DNA of 7,174 nucleotides from Deltaproteobacteria bacterium RBG_16_44_11. Its GTDB lineage: Bacteria > Desulfobacterota > Syntrophia > Syntrophales > Smithellaceae. Below are positions 1 to 5,839 of the stretch, piece after piece (the first letter of the stretch is position 1; each line of letters begins with the position of its first letter). The DNA is taken from the NCBI GenBank assembly GCA_001797845.1, contig MGQN01000044.1, positions 4,732 through 11,905 on the forward strand. Reading direction: 5' to 3'. The translations under genes and the position numbers were made by a program. The notes under the pieces were generated by a model. The model was not told where the DNA came from, did no database searches, and worked only from the letters and a program-made list of their open reading frames with translations.

Positions 1-431
1 ATAAGCAAGGTTGAAGGATAAAAAGCTTTTCCTCCGGGAGTGTAGATTCCCACACGCCTCAGGGGCAAAATCCGCTGGCCTAGTTCCACACCTTCTTCAT
101 CCTGGACAGACCAATTCCGGACGATTTGGTGACGATGATATTTCTCGATACGCGCGGCGGCCAATTTCAAAATTTCCAAATCCTGCGGCGTAACTTTCGC
201 CAGCGCTTCTTTTTTCTCTTCCGGAGTCACCTCCAGCGTAGCTGCGGTCAATTTATATTTGTCGAATTTGGCTGTGTATTTAAATAAAGCTTCGTCGCCT
301 TTGTCGGCCACATCGCTAACTATTTGAGCCACAATCGATAAAAGTTTAGGAGTAAATGTGCCGCCTCTTTGGCGCAATTTACAGAAAAATTCGTCAAAAT
401 CAACAGCATCTGGTTTGATTATTTTTATCAT
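1..431 (-). CDS. hisD: Histidinol dehydrogenase, N-terminal part (cut by window edge)
   Basis: HisD oxidises L-histidinol to L-histidine in two NAD-dependent steps, the last reactions of histidine synthesis, in the cytoplasm. The first 143 codons are visible and open to the window edge. The strongest signal is VGIYTPGGKAFYPSTLL at about residues 126-142, matching the family's conserved VG(L/I)Y-PGG-A--PST segment. Before it lie the usual helical N-terminal region and a motif D-GDEAL (residues 44-50). The zinc ligands and the catalytic Glu-His pair lie beyond the window. The ATG at 431 lies one base after the murA stop (TAA-C-ATG), and an AAGGGTGG sequence (441-448) inside the murA end gives a 9-base Shine-Dalgarno spacing, so translation is probably coupled to murA. 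The family assignment is firm; only completeness is unknown. Confidence 0.93.
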   Translation of the reverse strand, partial: MIKIIKPDAVDFDEFFCKLRQRGGTFTPKLLSIVAQIVSDVADKGDEALFKYTAKFDKYKLTAATLEVTPEEKKEALAKVTPQDLEILKLAAARIEKYHRHQIVRNWSVQDEEGVELGQRILPLRRVGIYTPGGKAFYPSTLL

Positions 432-432
432 G

Positions 433-1683
433 TTATTGTGCCACCCTTTTAATATTTGCGCCCACCGCGGAAAATTTTTTCTCTATTTCCTGATAACCGC
501 GGTCGATATGATAAACACGGGAAATTTCTGTTATCCCCTGCGCGACCAGCGCCGCCAAAATCAGGGAAGCAGAAGCCCGCAAATCAGTAGCCATCGTTTG
601 CGCGCCCCGTAAAGCGGGCACTCCCCGAACAATCGCACTGCCGCCTTGAATAACAATATCCGCTCCCATGCGCGTGAGTTCGCTGACGTGCATAAAGCGG
701 TTTTCAAAAACTGTCTCGGAAATCACGCTCAAACCGCTGCCGATGGACATATAAGCCATCATCTGCGCCTGCAGGTCTGTAGGAAATCCGGGGTAAGGAA
801 GTGTCTTGACATCTACACTGTTAATCTTTTTACTCGCTGATACTTTCAAACCGCCTTCGACGGGAGAAATCTTCATGCCGGTATCCCGCAATTTGTTGAT
901 TAACGCTTCCAGATGATGAGGATTGCAACCCAGAATATTTAACTCGCCATGTGTCATACCCGCGGCAATCATGAAAGTCCCCGCTTCGATGCGGTCGGGG
1001 ATAACCGTGCCTTCAGTAGGCCTAAGCGAGGTAACGCCTTCAATTGTTATGACATCGGTTCCCGCTCCGCTTATTTTTGCTCCCATACCTTTCAAAACAT
1101 CCGCAAGATTGACAATCTCCGGTTCACAAGCCGCGTTATTGAGAACAGTCGTGCCTTGGGCCAGCGTTGCCGCCATCATGACATTTTCGGTGCCGGTGAC
1201 GGTAGGCATATCGAAATAAATATCCGCTCCTGTTAATTTTTTGGCTTTGGCTTCAATATAGCCGTTTTTTAATTCAACATGAGCGCCAAGTTCCTGCAGA
1301 GCTTTAATGTGCAGGTTCACCGGCCTCGCGCCGATGGCGCAACCTCCGGGTAAGGAAACGCGGGCGACACCCATGCGGGCGAGAAGCGGTCCTAAAACTA
1401 AAACGGAAGCCCGCATTGTTTTTACTAAATCATAGGGGGCCGTGTGGCTGATAATTTTATCGACATTAATTTGAACTGTCTCTTTGCCTTCAATTTGAGC
1501 GCCGAGACTGCTTAAAAGTTTTTTTATCGTTTTAATATCCATTAGATCGGGAATATTATGAAACGTGTTGGTTCCGCAAGTCAAGAGCGCCGCAGCCATT
1601 ACCGGCAGGGCCGCATTTTTCGCGCCGCTTACCTGAACATTGCCATGTAACGGTTTGCCGCCCTGAATAACAATTTTATCCAC
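433..1683 (-). CDS. murA: UDP-N-acetylglucosamine 1-carboxyvinyltransferase (MurA)
   Basis: MurA transfers enolpyruvate from phosphoenolpyruvate to UDP-N-acetylglucosamine, the first committed step of cytoplasmic peptidoglycan precursor synthesis, and is the fosfomycin target. The 416-residue length is normal for the two-lobed EPSP-synthase fold. Visible key residues are K22-N23 in SGAKNAALP, R91 in TMRAS, the fosfomycin-reactive cysteine C115 in LPGGCAIGARP, the general-base aspartate D303 in YPGFPTDLQAQ, and R395 in HIDRGY. Because C115 is Cys and not Asp, the enzyme should be fosfomycin-sensitive (inference). The start is GTG: an in-frame TAA sits directly upstream (1684-1686), and the next Met is residue 29, which would remove K22. 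A purine-rich ribosome site (AAGGAAGG, 1694-1701) lies 10 bases upstream, inside prmC. The gene overlaps the prmC end by 8 bases, and hisD follows after one base. Confidence 0.98.
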   Translation of the reverse strand: MDKIVIQGGKPLHGNVQVSGAKNAALPVMAAALLTCGTNTFHNIPDLMDIKTIKKLLSSLGAQIEGKETVQINVDKIISHTAPYDLVKTMRASVLVLGPLLARMGVARVSLPGGCAIGARPVNLHIKALQELGAHVELKNGYIEAKAKKLTGADIYFDMPTVTGTENVMMAATLAQGTTVLNNAACEPEIVNLADVLKGMGAKISGAGTDVITIEGVTSLRPTEGTVIPDRIEAGTFMIAAGMTHGELNILGCNPHHLEALINKLRDTGMKISPVEGGLKVSASKKINSVDVKTLPYPGFPTDLQAQMMAYMSIGSGLSVISETVFENRFMHVSELTRMGADIVIQGGSAIVRGVPALRGAQTMATDLRASASLILAALVAQGITEISRVYHIDRGYQEIEKKFSAVGANIKRVAQ

Positions 1684-2536
1684 TTACCTTTTTCCTTCCT
1701 TTTATCACACGGGGAAGACCGGCGTAATCGTTTCTGACATCAATGCTATTGTAATTCCCGCAATCTTCCATAATTTTGCGTACATTTTCCTCTTGCCTGG
1801 CTCCAATTTCCAGCAAAAGCCAACCATTTTCATTCAAATGGTTTTTTGACTGATATATCAATTTTTCGTAAAATTCCACACCTGTTTGTCCGGCCCAAAG
1901 CGCCTCCTTCGGTTCATAATCTTTTACTCCCGGGGGAAGTTCTTGATATTCCCGGTCGGCAATGTAGGGCGGATTGGAGACGATAATATCAAAAATGCCG
2001 TTAACCGGTTCGAATAAATCACCCTGAATAAATTCAACTTGTTTTGCCAGTCCTAGGTTGAGTGCGTTTTTTTGGGAAACGATCAGCGCGGCTGGTGAAA
2101 TATCAGTTGCCACAACTTTAGCGTCGGGGAGTTCCCTGGCTAAAGCCAGAGCTATCGCACCACTACCGGTGCCAATATCCAAAATGCGTGGTTTGCTGAG
2201 ATTTTGTGTTCTGCAAATATTTAATGCTTCTTCGACGATCACTTCCGTATCCGGCCGGGGAATAAGAACACCTTGATTTACTTCCAGTGTAAACGACCAG
2301 AATTCCTTACGCCCGGTAATATAGGCTACCGGCTCCCATTTCAATCTTCTGGCGACGATTTTTTTGAAATCAGCCAATTGAGTTTTACTGATTTTTGTTT
2401 CCGGGTTTTTGAGAAATTCAAGACGATCTAGCTTTAAACAAAAAGCCAGCAATACTTCCGCATCCAGCCGGGCCGATGGAATGCCTACGGCTTCAAAACT
2501 GTGGGTTGCCTCATTTAGAATTTCCCGAATAGTCAT
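1676..2536 (-). CDS. prmC: Peptide chain release factor N5-glutamine methyltransferase (PrmC/HemK)
   Basis: PrmC uses S-adenosylmethionine to methylate the glutamine of the GGQ motif in release factors, which speeds peptide release. The 286 residues match the family length. An N-terminal helical substrate-recognition domain covers about residues 1-75. The Rossmann methyltransferase domain follows, with LIPRPDTE (91-98), the SAM-binding glycine loop LDIGTGSGAIALALA (119-133), the acidic TDIS (144-147) and the signature SNPPYIA (187-193), whose NPPY holds the target glutamine side chain. The likely substrate, RF1, is encoded immediately upstream. The ATG at 2536 is the only reasonable start because an in-frame TAA lies four codons upstream (2546-2548). 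No Shine-Dalgarno sequence is evident there, so initiation may be weak or depend on translation of prfA 68 bases away. Older annotation called this family HemK and placed it in heme synthesis; that role is not supported. Confidence 0.97.
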   Translation of the reverse strand: MTIREILNEATHSFEAVGIPSARLDAEVLLAFCLKLDRLEFLKNPETKISKTQLADFKKIVARRLKWEPVAYITGRKEFWSFTLEVNQGVLIPRPDTEVIVEEALNICRTQNLSKPRILDIGTGSGAIALALARELPDAKVVATDISPAALIVSQKNALNLGLAKQVEFIQGDLFEPVNGIFDIIVSNPPYIADREYQELPPGVKDYEPKEALWAGQTGVEFYEKLIYQSKNHLNENGWLLLEIGARQEENVRKIMEDCGNYNSIDVRNDYAGLPRVIKGRKKVSG

Positions 2537-2604
2537 GTTGAATAATTACGGTATTTTGCAGGGTAAAGCAAGTTCAGCGATGTAAGTATCATTGCTGTCA
2601 CTTA

Positions 2605-3681
2605 TTATCCTTGTTTGTTTAATGCTCGGGCCTGATAGTGGGACGCCAGCGCGTCAATTACTGCACTGATATTGCCATTGAGAAAATTATCGAGATCGTA
2701 GCGGGTTAGATTGATGCGATGGTCAGTAATCCGGCTTTGAGGAAAATTGTAGGTGCGGATGCGTTCGGAGCGGTCGCCGCTGCCCACCTGACTTTTGCGC
2801 GTCTGTGCCTGTTCGGCGTTTTGCTTTTGCACCATAGCGTCCAGGAGGCGTGCCCGCAAAACCTTCATTGCTTTTGTTTTGTTTTTAAGCTGGGATTTTT
2901 CATCCTGACAGGTTACGACAAGTCCTGTAGGCAAATGAGTGATGCGGACAGCGGAATCGGTTGTATTGACGCTTTGGCCGCCGTGACCGGTGGAACGATA
3001 AACATCGATGCGCAATTCATTGGGATCAATATTTATTTCCACTTCTTGGGCTTCCGGCATGATGGCCACGGTAACCGCCGAAGTGTGAATGCGCCCCTGT
3101 GCTTCGGTAACCGGAACACGTTGGACTCGATGGACGCCGCTTTCGTACTTTAGACGGCTGTAAGCGCCCCTGCCTTCGATCTGAGCGATGATTTCCTTGA
3201 ATCCGCCGACACCTCCGGCAGGAGAACTGCTCACTATTTCCACCCGCCAGCCTTGAGAATCAGCGTAGCGAGCATACATACGAAACAAATCGCCGACAAA
3301 AAGGCCGGCTTCGTCACCGCCGGTTCCCGCCCGGATTTCCAGAAAGACATTTTTATTATCGTTGGGATCTTTAGGTAAAAGCAATAACCTTAATTTTTCT
3401 TCTAATTCAATTTGCTCTTGCTGCAGCTGCGGCATTTCATCCTTGACTATTGCTTTTAATTCCTCGTCATTTCCCCCCAAAAATCCCTTATATTCTTCCA
3501 TGCGGCTTCTGATTTTTTCATATTTACGGATAGTTTCCACCAATTCGGTCAAATCAGCGTGCTCTTTGGCATATTTTTGATAAAGACCCTGCTTGGAAAC
3601 AACTTGAGGGTCGCTAAGCTGCCCCTCCAGCTCCCGGTAGCGGATTTCAATTTCGCGAAGTTTGTCCAGTAAAATATTCAT
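2605..3681 (-). CDS. prfA: Peptide chain release factor 1 (RF1)
   Basis: RF1 recognises UAA and UAG in the ribosomal A site and triggers hydrolysis of peptidyl-tRNA. The 358 residues are the usual length. A coiled-coil-like N-terminal domain spans about residues 1-100. It is followed by the RAGTGGDEA segment (117-125), the stop-codon-reading tripeptide P190-V191-T192 (the RF1 version; RF2 has SPF), and the catalytic loop STGHGGQSVN (230-239) with the PrmC target Q236. The C-terminal RIRTYNFPQSR-TDHR region is also typical. The ATG at 3681 is fixed by an in-frame TAA four codons upstream (3691-3693), but no Shine-Dalgarno sequence precedes it; the leader is AT-rich. A hairpin containing AGGAAGGAG lies about 60 bases upstream. 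The gene ends in tandem stops, TAATAA. No programmed frameshift is seen, as expected, since that device belongs to RF2. Confidence 0.98.
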   Translation of the reverse strand: MNILLDKLREIEIRYRELEGQLSDPQVVSKQGLYQKYAKEHADLTELVETIRKYEKIRSRMEEYKGFLGGNDEELKAIVKDEMPQLQQEQIELEEKLRLLLLPKDPNDNKNVFLEIRAGTGGDEAGLFVGDLFRMYARYADSQGWRVEIVSSSPAGGVGGFKEIIAQIEGRGAYSRLKYESGVHRVQRVPVTEAQGRIHTSAVTVAIMPEAQEVEINIDPNELRIDVYRSTGHGGQSVNTTDSAVRITHLPTGLVVTCQDEKSQLKNKTKAMKVLRARLLDAMVQKQNAEQAQTRKSQVGSGDRSERIRTYNFPQSRITDHRINLTRYDLDNFLNGNISAVIDALASHYQARALNKQG

Positions 3682-3739
3682 ATTATATTTTTAAAATAAG
3701 GCTTTGAGTATTTAGAGTTAATAGATAATGCTTGATTGT

Positions 3740-3765
3740 ATACTCCTTCCTGTTGGAAAGAGCAC
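3740..3765 (-). promoter_or_regulatory. Hairpin in the prfA leader enclosing a Shine-Dalgarno-like sequence
   Basis: Read on the minus strand, CTCTTTCC and GGAAGGAG (3755-3762 and 3743-3750) form an 8-bp stem with one G-U pair around the 4-base loop AACA. Three more pairs at the base (G-U, U-A, G-U) extend it to 11 bp. The 3' arm is a near-perfect anti-16S sequence (AGGAAGGAG), yet no ATG, GTG or TTG follows at a usable distance; prfA starts about 60 bases downstream. No T-run follows on either strand, so it is not an intrinsic terminator. It could be a ribosome standby or regulatory site, an RNA processing site, or chance. The pairing is seen directly; the function is unknown. Confidence 0.45.
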
Positions 3766-3810
3766 CTATAAATGGTAAGAAAGAGAAGCTATAATTGTCA
3801 TAAAAATAGA

Positions 3811-3829
3811 AGATGATGAAATATCATCT
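3811..3829 (-). terminator. Weak hairpin downstream of rpmE, possible attenuator
   Basis: A perfect 7-bp stem (AGATGAT/ATCATCT) with a 5-base loop lies about 30 bases after the rpmE stop. On the minus strand it is followed by TCTATTTTTA, a short T-rich stretch. The stem has only two G-C pairs, so any termination would be partial. It might trim or stabilise the rho-rpmE message, or reduce read-through into prfA. Chance formation in AT-rich DNA is also plausible. Confidence 0.25.
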
Positions 3830-3859
3830 CTCTTAATTGTGAAAAATTATTTAGTCGTT

Positions 3860-4096
3860 TTATTTAGTTGGTTTCCTGCCGGTTTGCGACTTTCCCTCTT
3901 TGGCTTCGTACCTTTTCTTGAATCTTTCCACGCGGCCTGCCGTATCCATTATTTTTTGTTTGCCGGTCATAAAGGGATGGCAATTGGAACAAATTTCTAT
4001 CTTGATATCTTTTTTGGTTGATCTTGTTTCAATGACATTGCCGCAAACACAAGTTATTGTGGTCTTTTTATATTCCGGATGAATGCCTTCTTTCAT
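3860..4096 (-). CDS. rpmE: 50S ribosomal protein L31, zinc-binding form (bL31)
   Basis: bL31 is a small protein of the large ribosomal subunit that contributes to the bridge with the small-subunit head. The 78 residues begin MKEGIHPEYK, a typical L31 opening. Four cysteines, C16-x-C18 and C36-xx-C39, form the zinc ribbon of the C+ class. HPFMTGKQKIMDTAGRVERF (40-59) is the conserved core. The basic tail after residue 60 is somewhat longer than in many homologues and is likely disordered and RNA-binding. In organisms with zinc-regulated paralogues, a cysteine-less L31 replaces this form under zinc starvation; none is visible here. The gene lies 121 bases after rho and 178 bases before prfA, the usual position in this cluster. 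Confidence 0.97.
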   Translation of the reverse strand: MKEGIHPEYKKTTITCVCGNVIETRSTKKDIKIEICSNCHPFMTGKQKIMDTAGRVERFKKRYEAKEGKSQTGRKPTK

Positions 4097-4109
4097 GTCT
4101 TGTCGTTTT

Positions 4110-4116
4110 CCTCCTT
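4110..4116 (-). promoter_or_regulatory. rpmE: Ribosome binding site of rpmE with long spacing
   Basis: A perfect AAGGAGG lies 13 bases before the rpmE ATG, longer than the usual 5-9. No alternative ATG, GTG or TTG lies at a better distance, and the L31 N-terminus fits the ATG at 4096, so the start stands. The spacing may lower initiation efficiency. Confidence 0.6.
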
Positions 4117-4137
4117 GGCCTTTATCTACGACTAATT

Positions 4138-4143
4138 ATTATA
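4138..4143 (-). promoter_or_regulatory. Possible internal promoter -10 element before rpmE
   Basis: A perfect TATAAT on the minus strand lies about 40 bases upstream of the rpmE start, in the rho-rpmE gap. No good -35 hexamer is found at 16-18 bases; a TTGAAA lies only 13 bases upstream. In such AT-rich DNA this may be chance. If real, it would let rpmE and the downstream genes be transcribed independently of rho. Confidence 0.2.
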
Positions 4144-4192
4144 TTTTTTGCATTATTTTCAAAGCAGATGGGATCTCTACAATATATGGAAT

Positions 4193-4212
4193 AAATATTC
4201 AAGCGAATATTT
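4193..4212 (-). other. AT-rich hairpin immediately after the rho stop codon
   Basis: AAATATTC and GAATATTT form a perfect 8-bp stem with the loop GCTT, beginning five bases after the rho TAG stop. On the minus strand it is followed by ATTCCATATATT, which is not a uridine run, so intrinsic termination is unlikely. It could protect a 3' end or mark a processing site between rho and rpmE. The stem has only one G-C pair and would be weak. Confidence 0.3.
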
Positions 4213-4217
4213 GCCGC

Positions 4218-5465
4218 CTATGAATTCATTGAATCCAAAAATTCCTGGTTGGTTTCTGTTTTTTTGATTTTGCCAATAATGAATTCCATGGCGTCGACCG
4301 GATTCATTTCCTGCAGCAGCCGTCTCAATATCCAGATGCGGTTGAGATTCGCCTTCGGAATCAGCAATTCTTCTTTTCTTGTTCCCGAGCGAATCAAGTC
4401 AAAAGCGGGAAAGATTCTGCGGTCGGCAATGCGCCGGTCTAAATGCAATTCCATATTACCCGTACCCTTGAATTCTTCGAAGATTACTTCATCCATACGG
4501 CTTCCGGTATCTATCAACGCTGTGGAAATGATCGTCAGGCTACCGCCATTTTCGATATTTCTGGCCGCGCCGAAGAAACGCTTTGGTTTATGTAAAGCAT
4601 TGGAATCCACACCGCCGGAAAGAACTTTGCCGGAAGGCGGAACAACCGTATTGTAAGCACGCGCCAGACGGGTGATACTGTCTAGCAAAATGACCACGTC
4701 TTTTTTATGTTCAGTCAGGCGTTTGGCTTTTTCAATTACCATTTCCGCTACTTGCACGTGGCGGGATGCCGGTTCGTCAAAAGTAGAGGAAATTACTTCA
4801 CCCGCGACACTGCGCTGCATATCGGTTACTTCCTCCGGCCGTTCATCGATTAAAAGAACCATCAAAACGACTTCCTTATGATTGGCCGTGATACTGTGGG
4901 CGATATCCTGCAAAAGAACTGTTTTGCCGGCGCGCGGCGGCGAAACGATCAGGGCACGCTGTCCCTTGCCGATCGGTGCAAACAAATCCAATGTTCGAGT
5001 GGAAAAATTTTCGGGATCAAATTCCAGATTCAATTTTTCCAGCGGATAGAGAGGCGTAAGGTTATCAAAGAGGATTTTGTCGCGGGCTTGTTCAGGGCTT
5101 TCGAAATTGACCTCATCCACTTTCAGCAGGGCGAAATATTTTTCACCTTCTTTGGGGGGGCGGACTTCTCCGGCTATCGTATCGCCTGTTCTTAAGTTGA
5201 ATCTGCGGATTTGTGAAGGCGAAATGTAAATATCATCCGGACTGGGCAGATAATTATAATCCACCGCGCGTAAAAAGCCGAAGCCGTCCGGCAGGATTTC
5301 CAGGACGCCGGAACCGGAGATCACGCCGTTTTGCTCCGCCTGGGTTTGCAAAATGGCAAAAATCAGATCCTGACGGCGCATGCCGCTGGCCCCCGGAACT
5401 TCTATCTCCTTGGCCAAATTGTTGAGCTCGCTAATGGGCAATCTTTTAATATCTTCGATATTCAT
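4218..5465 (-). CDS. rho: Transcription termination factor Rho
   Basis: Rho is a hexameric ATP-dependent RNA translocase that loads on unstructured cytosine-rich RNA and releases RNA polymerase. The 415 residues are close to the E. coli length (about 419), with no large insertion. The N-terminal helical Rho-N domain spans about 1-45. The cold-shock-like primary RNA-binding domain follows, with DGFGFLR (60-66) and the YISPSQIRRFNLRTGD segment (80-95). The RecA-like motor has Walker A SPPRAGKT (175-182), Walker B VVILLDSITR (257-266), the Q-loop around GKVLSGGVDSNAL (279-291) and the R-loop DTGSRMDEV (319-327). The ATG at 5465 has an AAGGA seven bases upstream, and an in-frame TAA (5481-5483) excludes earlier starts. 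The gene ends in TAG, unlike the other complete genes here, which end in TAA. It is the first gene of the minus-strand cluster, and its long leader suggests autoregulation. Confidence 0.98.
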   Translation of the reverse strand: MNIEDIKRLPISELNNLAKEIEVPGASGMRRQDLIFAILQTQAEQNGVISGSGVLEILPDGFGFLRAVDYNYLPSPDDIYISPSQIRRFNLRTGDTIAGEVRPPKEGEKYFALLKVDEVNFESPEQARDKILFDNLTPLYPLEKLNLEFDPENFSTRTLDLFAPIGKGQRALIVSPPRAGKTVLLQDIAHSITANHKEVVLMVLLIDERPEEVTDMQRSVAGEVISSTFDEPASRHVQVAEMVIEKAKRLTEHKKDVVILLDSITRLARAYNTVVPPSGKVLSGGVDSNALHKPKRFFGAARNIENGGSLTIISTALIDTGSRMDEVIFEEFKGTGNMELHLDRRIADRRIFPAFDLIRSGTRKEELLIPKANLNRIWILRRLLQEMNPVDAMEFIIGKIKKTETNQEFLDSMNS

Positions 5466-5637
5466 AAATACTTCCTTACTTTAAATTCTCATCGGATAAT
5501 TTTATTCTTATGAGATATATATTCATTTTTACTGCGTTATTTTTCAAGAAATACACAAGGATAATCACGAATTTGTTAAAAGTTACGGATTAAGTATCGG
5601 CTTGTTTATTTGAATACTTGAAACTCTCCAAAAGGCA

Positions 5638-5653
5638 GGGCTTATAAAAGCCC
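5638..5653 (-). promoter_or_regulatory. Hairpin near the 5' end of the predicted rho leader
   Basis: On the minus strand GGGCTT-TTAT-AAGCCC forms a perfect 6-bp stem with a 4-base loop, followed by TGCCTTTTGG. It would start about 10-15 bases after the predicted rho transcription start. The four-T run, offset by four bases, gives at most a weak terminator. A role in stabilising the 5' end or in attenuating rho is possible but unproven. Confidence 0.35.
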
Positions 5654-5672
5654 CTAATGAATTGGATAAAAG

Positions 5673-5699
5673 GCTATATTAATATTGATGGACTGTCAA
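5673..5699 (-). promoter_or_regulatory. rho: Candidate sigma-70-type promoter for rho
   Basis: A perfect TTGACA -35 hexamer lies on the minus strand at 5699-5694. The best -10 match is TATAGC at 5678-5673, with a short 15-base spacer; TAGCCT two bases further gives a 17-base spacer but a poorer match. Transcription would start near 5666, leaving about 200 bases of leader before rho. The -35 is convincing and the -10 is not. Confidence 0.4.
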
Positions 5700-5778
5700 G
5701 ATATTTTCTTGTATTAACATATTTCTCTTGGGATATAATGTTTTTGAGCTTGCTGCCGATTTTTTTCTTGATTCCTGA

Positions 5779-5808
5779 GCGACACTAAACTAAATGATTT
5801 TATATAAT
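5779..5808 (+). promoter_or_regulatory. Candidate promoter for the DEAD-box helicase gene
   Basis: A perfect TATAAT (5803-5808) is preceded, with an 18-base spacer, by GCGACA (5779-5784), which matches four of six positions of the -35 consensus. Transcription would begin near 5815, giving a leader of about 25 bases. It is the best-placed right-facing candidate in this region. Confidence 0.45.
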
Positions 5809-5839
5809 TATTTTGTCCGGCGGAAAGATTTTGGTTTTT

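Larger units (their letters stand above)
5466..5839. other. Divergent control region between rho and the helicase gene
   Basis: This 374-base AT-rich stretch contains no credible gene on either strand. It holds a candidate rho promoter facing left (5673-5699), a small hairpin near the start of the predicted rho leader (5638-5653), and a candidate helicase promoter facing right (5779-5808). A second right-facing TATAAT lies at 5734-5739 with only a poor -35 match 19 bases upstream. On the minus strand a TTGAAA at 5542-5547 could be a -35 closer to rho, but no good -10 follows it. A six-base inverted repeat, AAGTAT/ATACTT, brackets 5591-5618. Confidence 0.6.

Noticed and set aside
2719..3153. 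Plus-strand open frame of 144 codons opposite prfA
   Set aside because: It is antisense to RF1, whose GGQ and PVT motifs are intact in the other strand. No ribosome site or family resemblance supports it.
3728..3778. Possible 16-codon plus-strand peptide in the rpmE-prfA gap
   Set aside because: It has no ribosome site, lies on the strand opposite the operon, and overlaps the hairpin, so it is not supported as a gene.
4249..4656. Plus-strand open frame of 135 codons opposite rho
   Set aside because: It lies wholly antisense to the well-conserved rho reading frame, has no recognisable motif, and is best explained as a shadow of the coding strand.
5696..5712. CAAGA/TCTTG inverted repeat next to the rho -35 as a possible operator
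   Set aside because: Only five base pairs in AT-rich DNA, with no second copy; too weak to call an operator.
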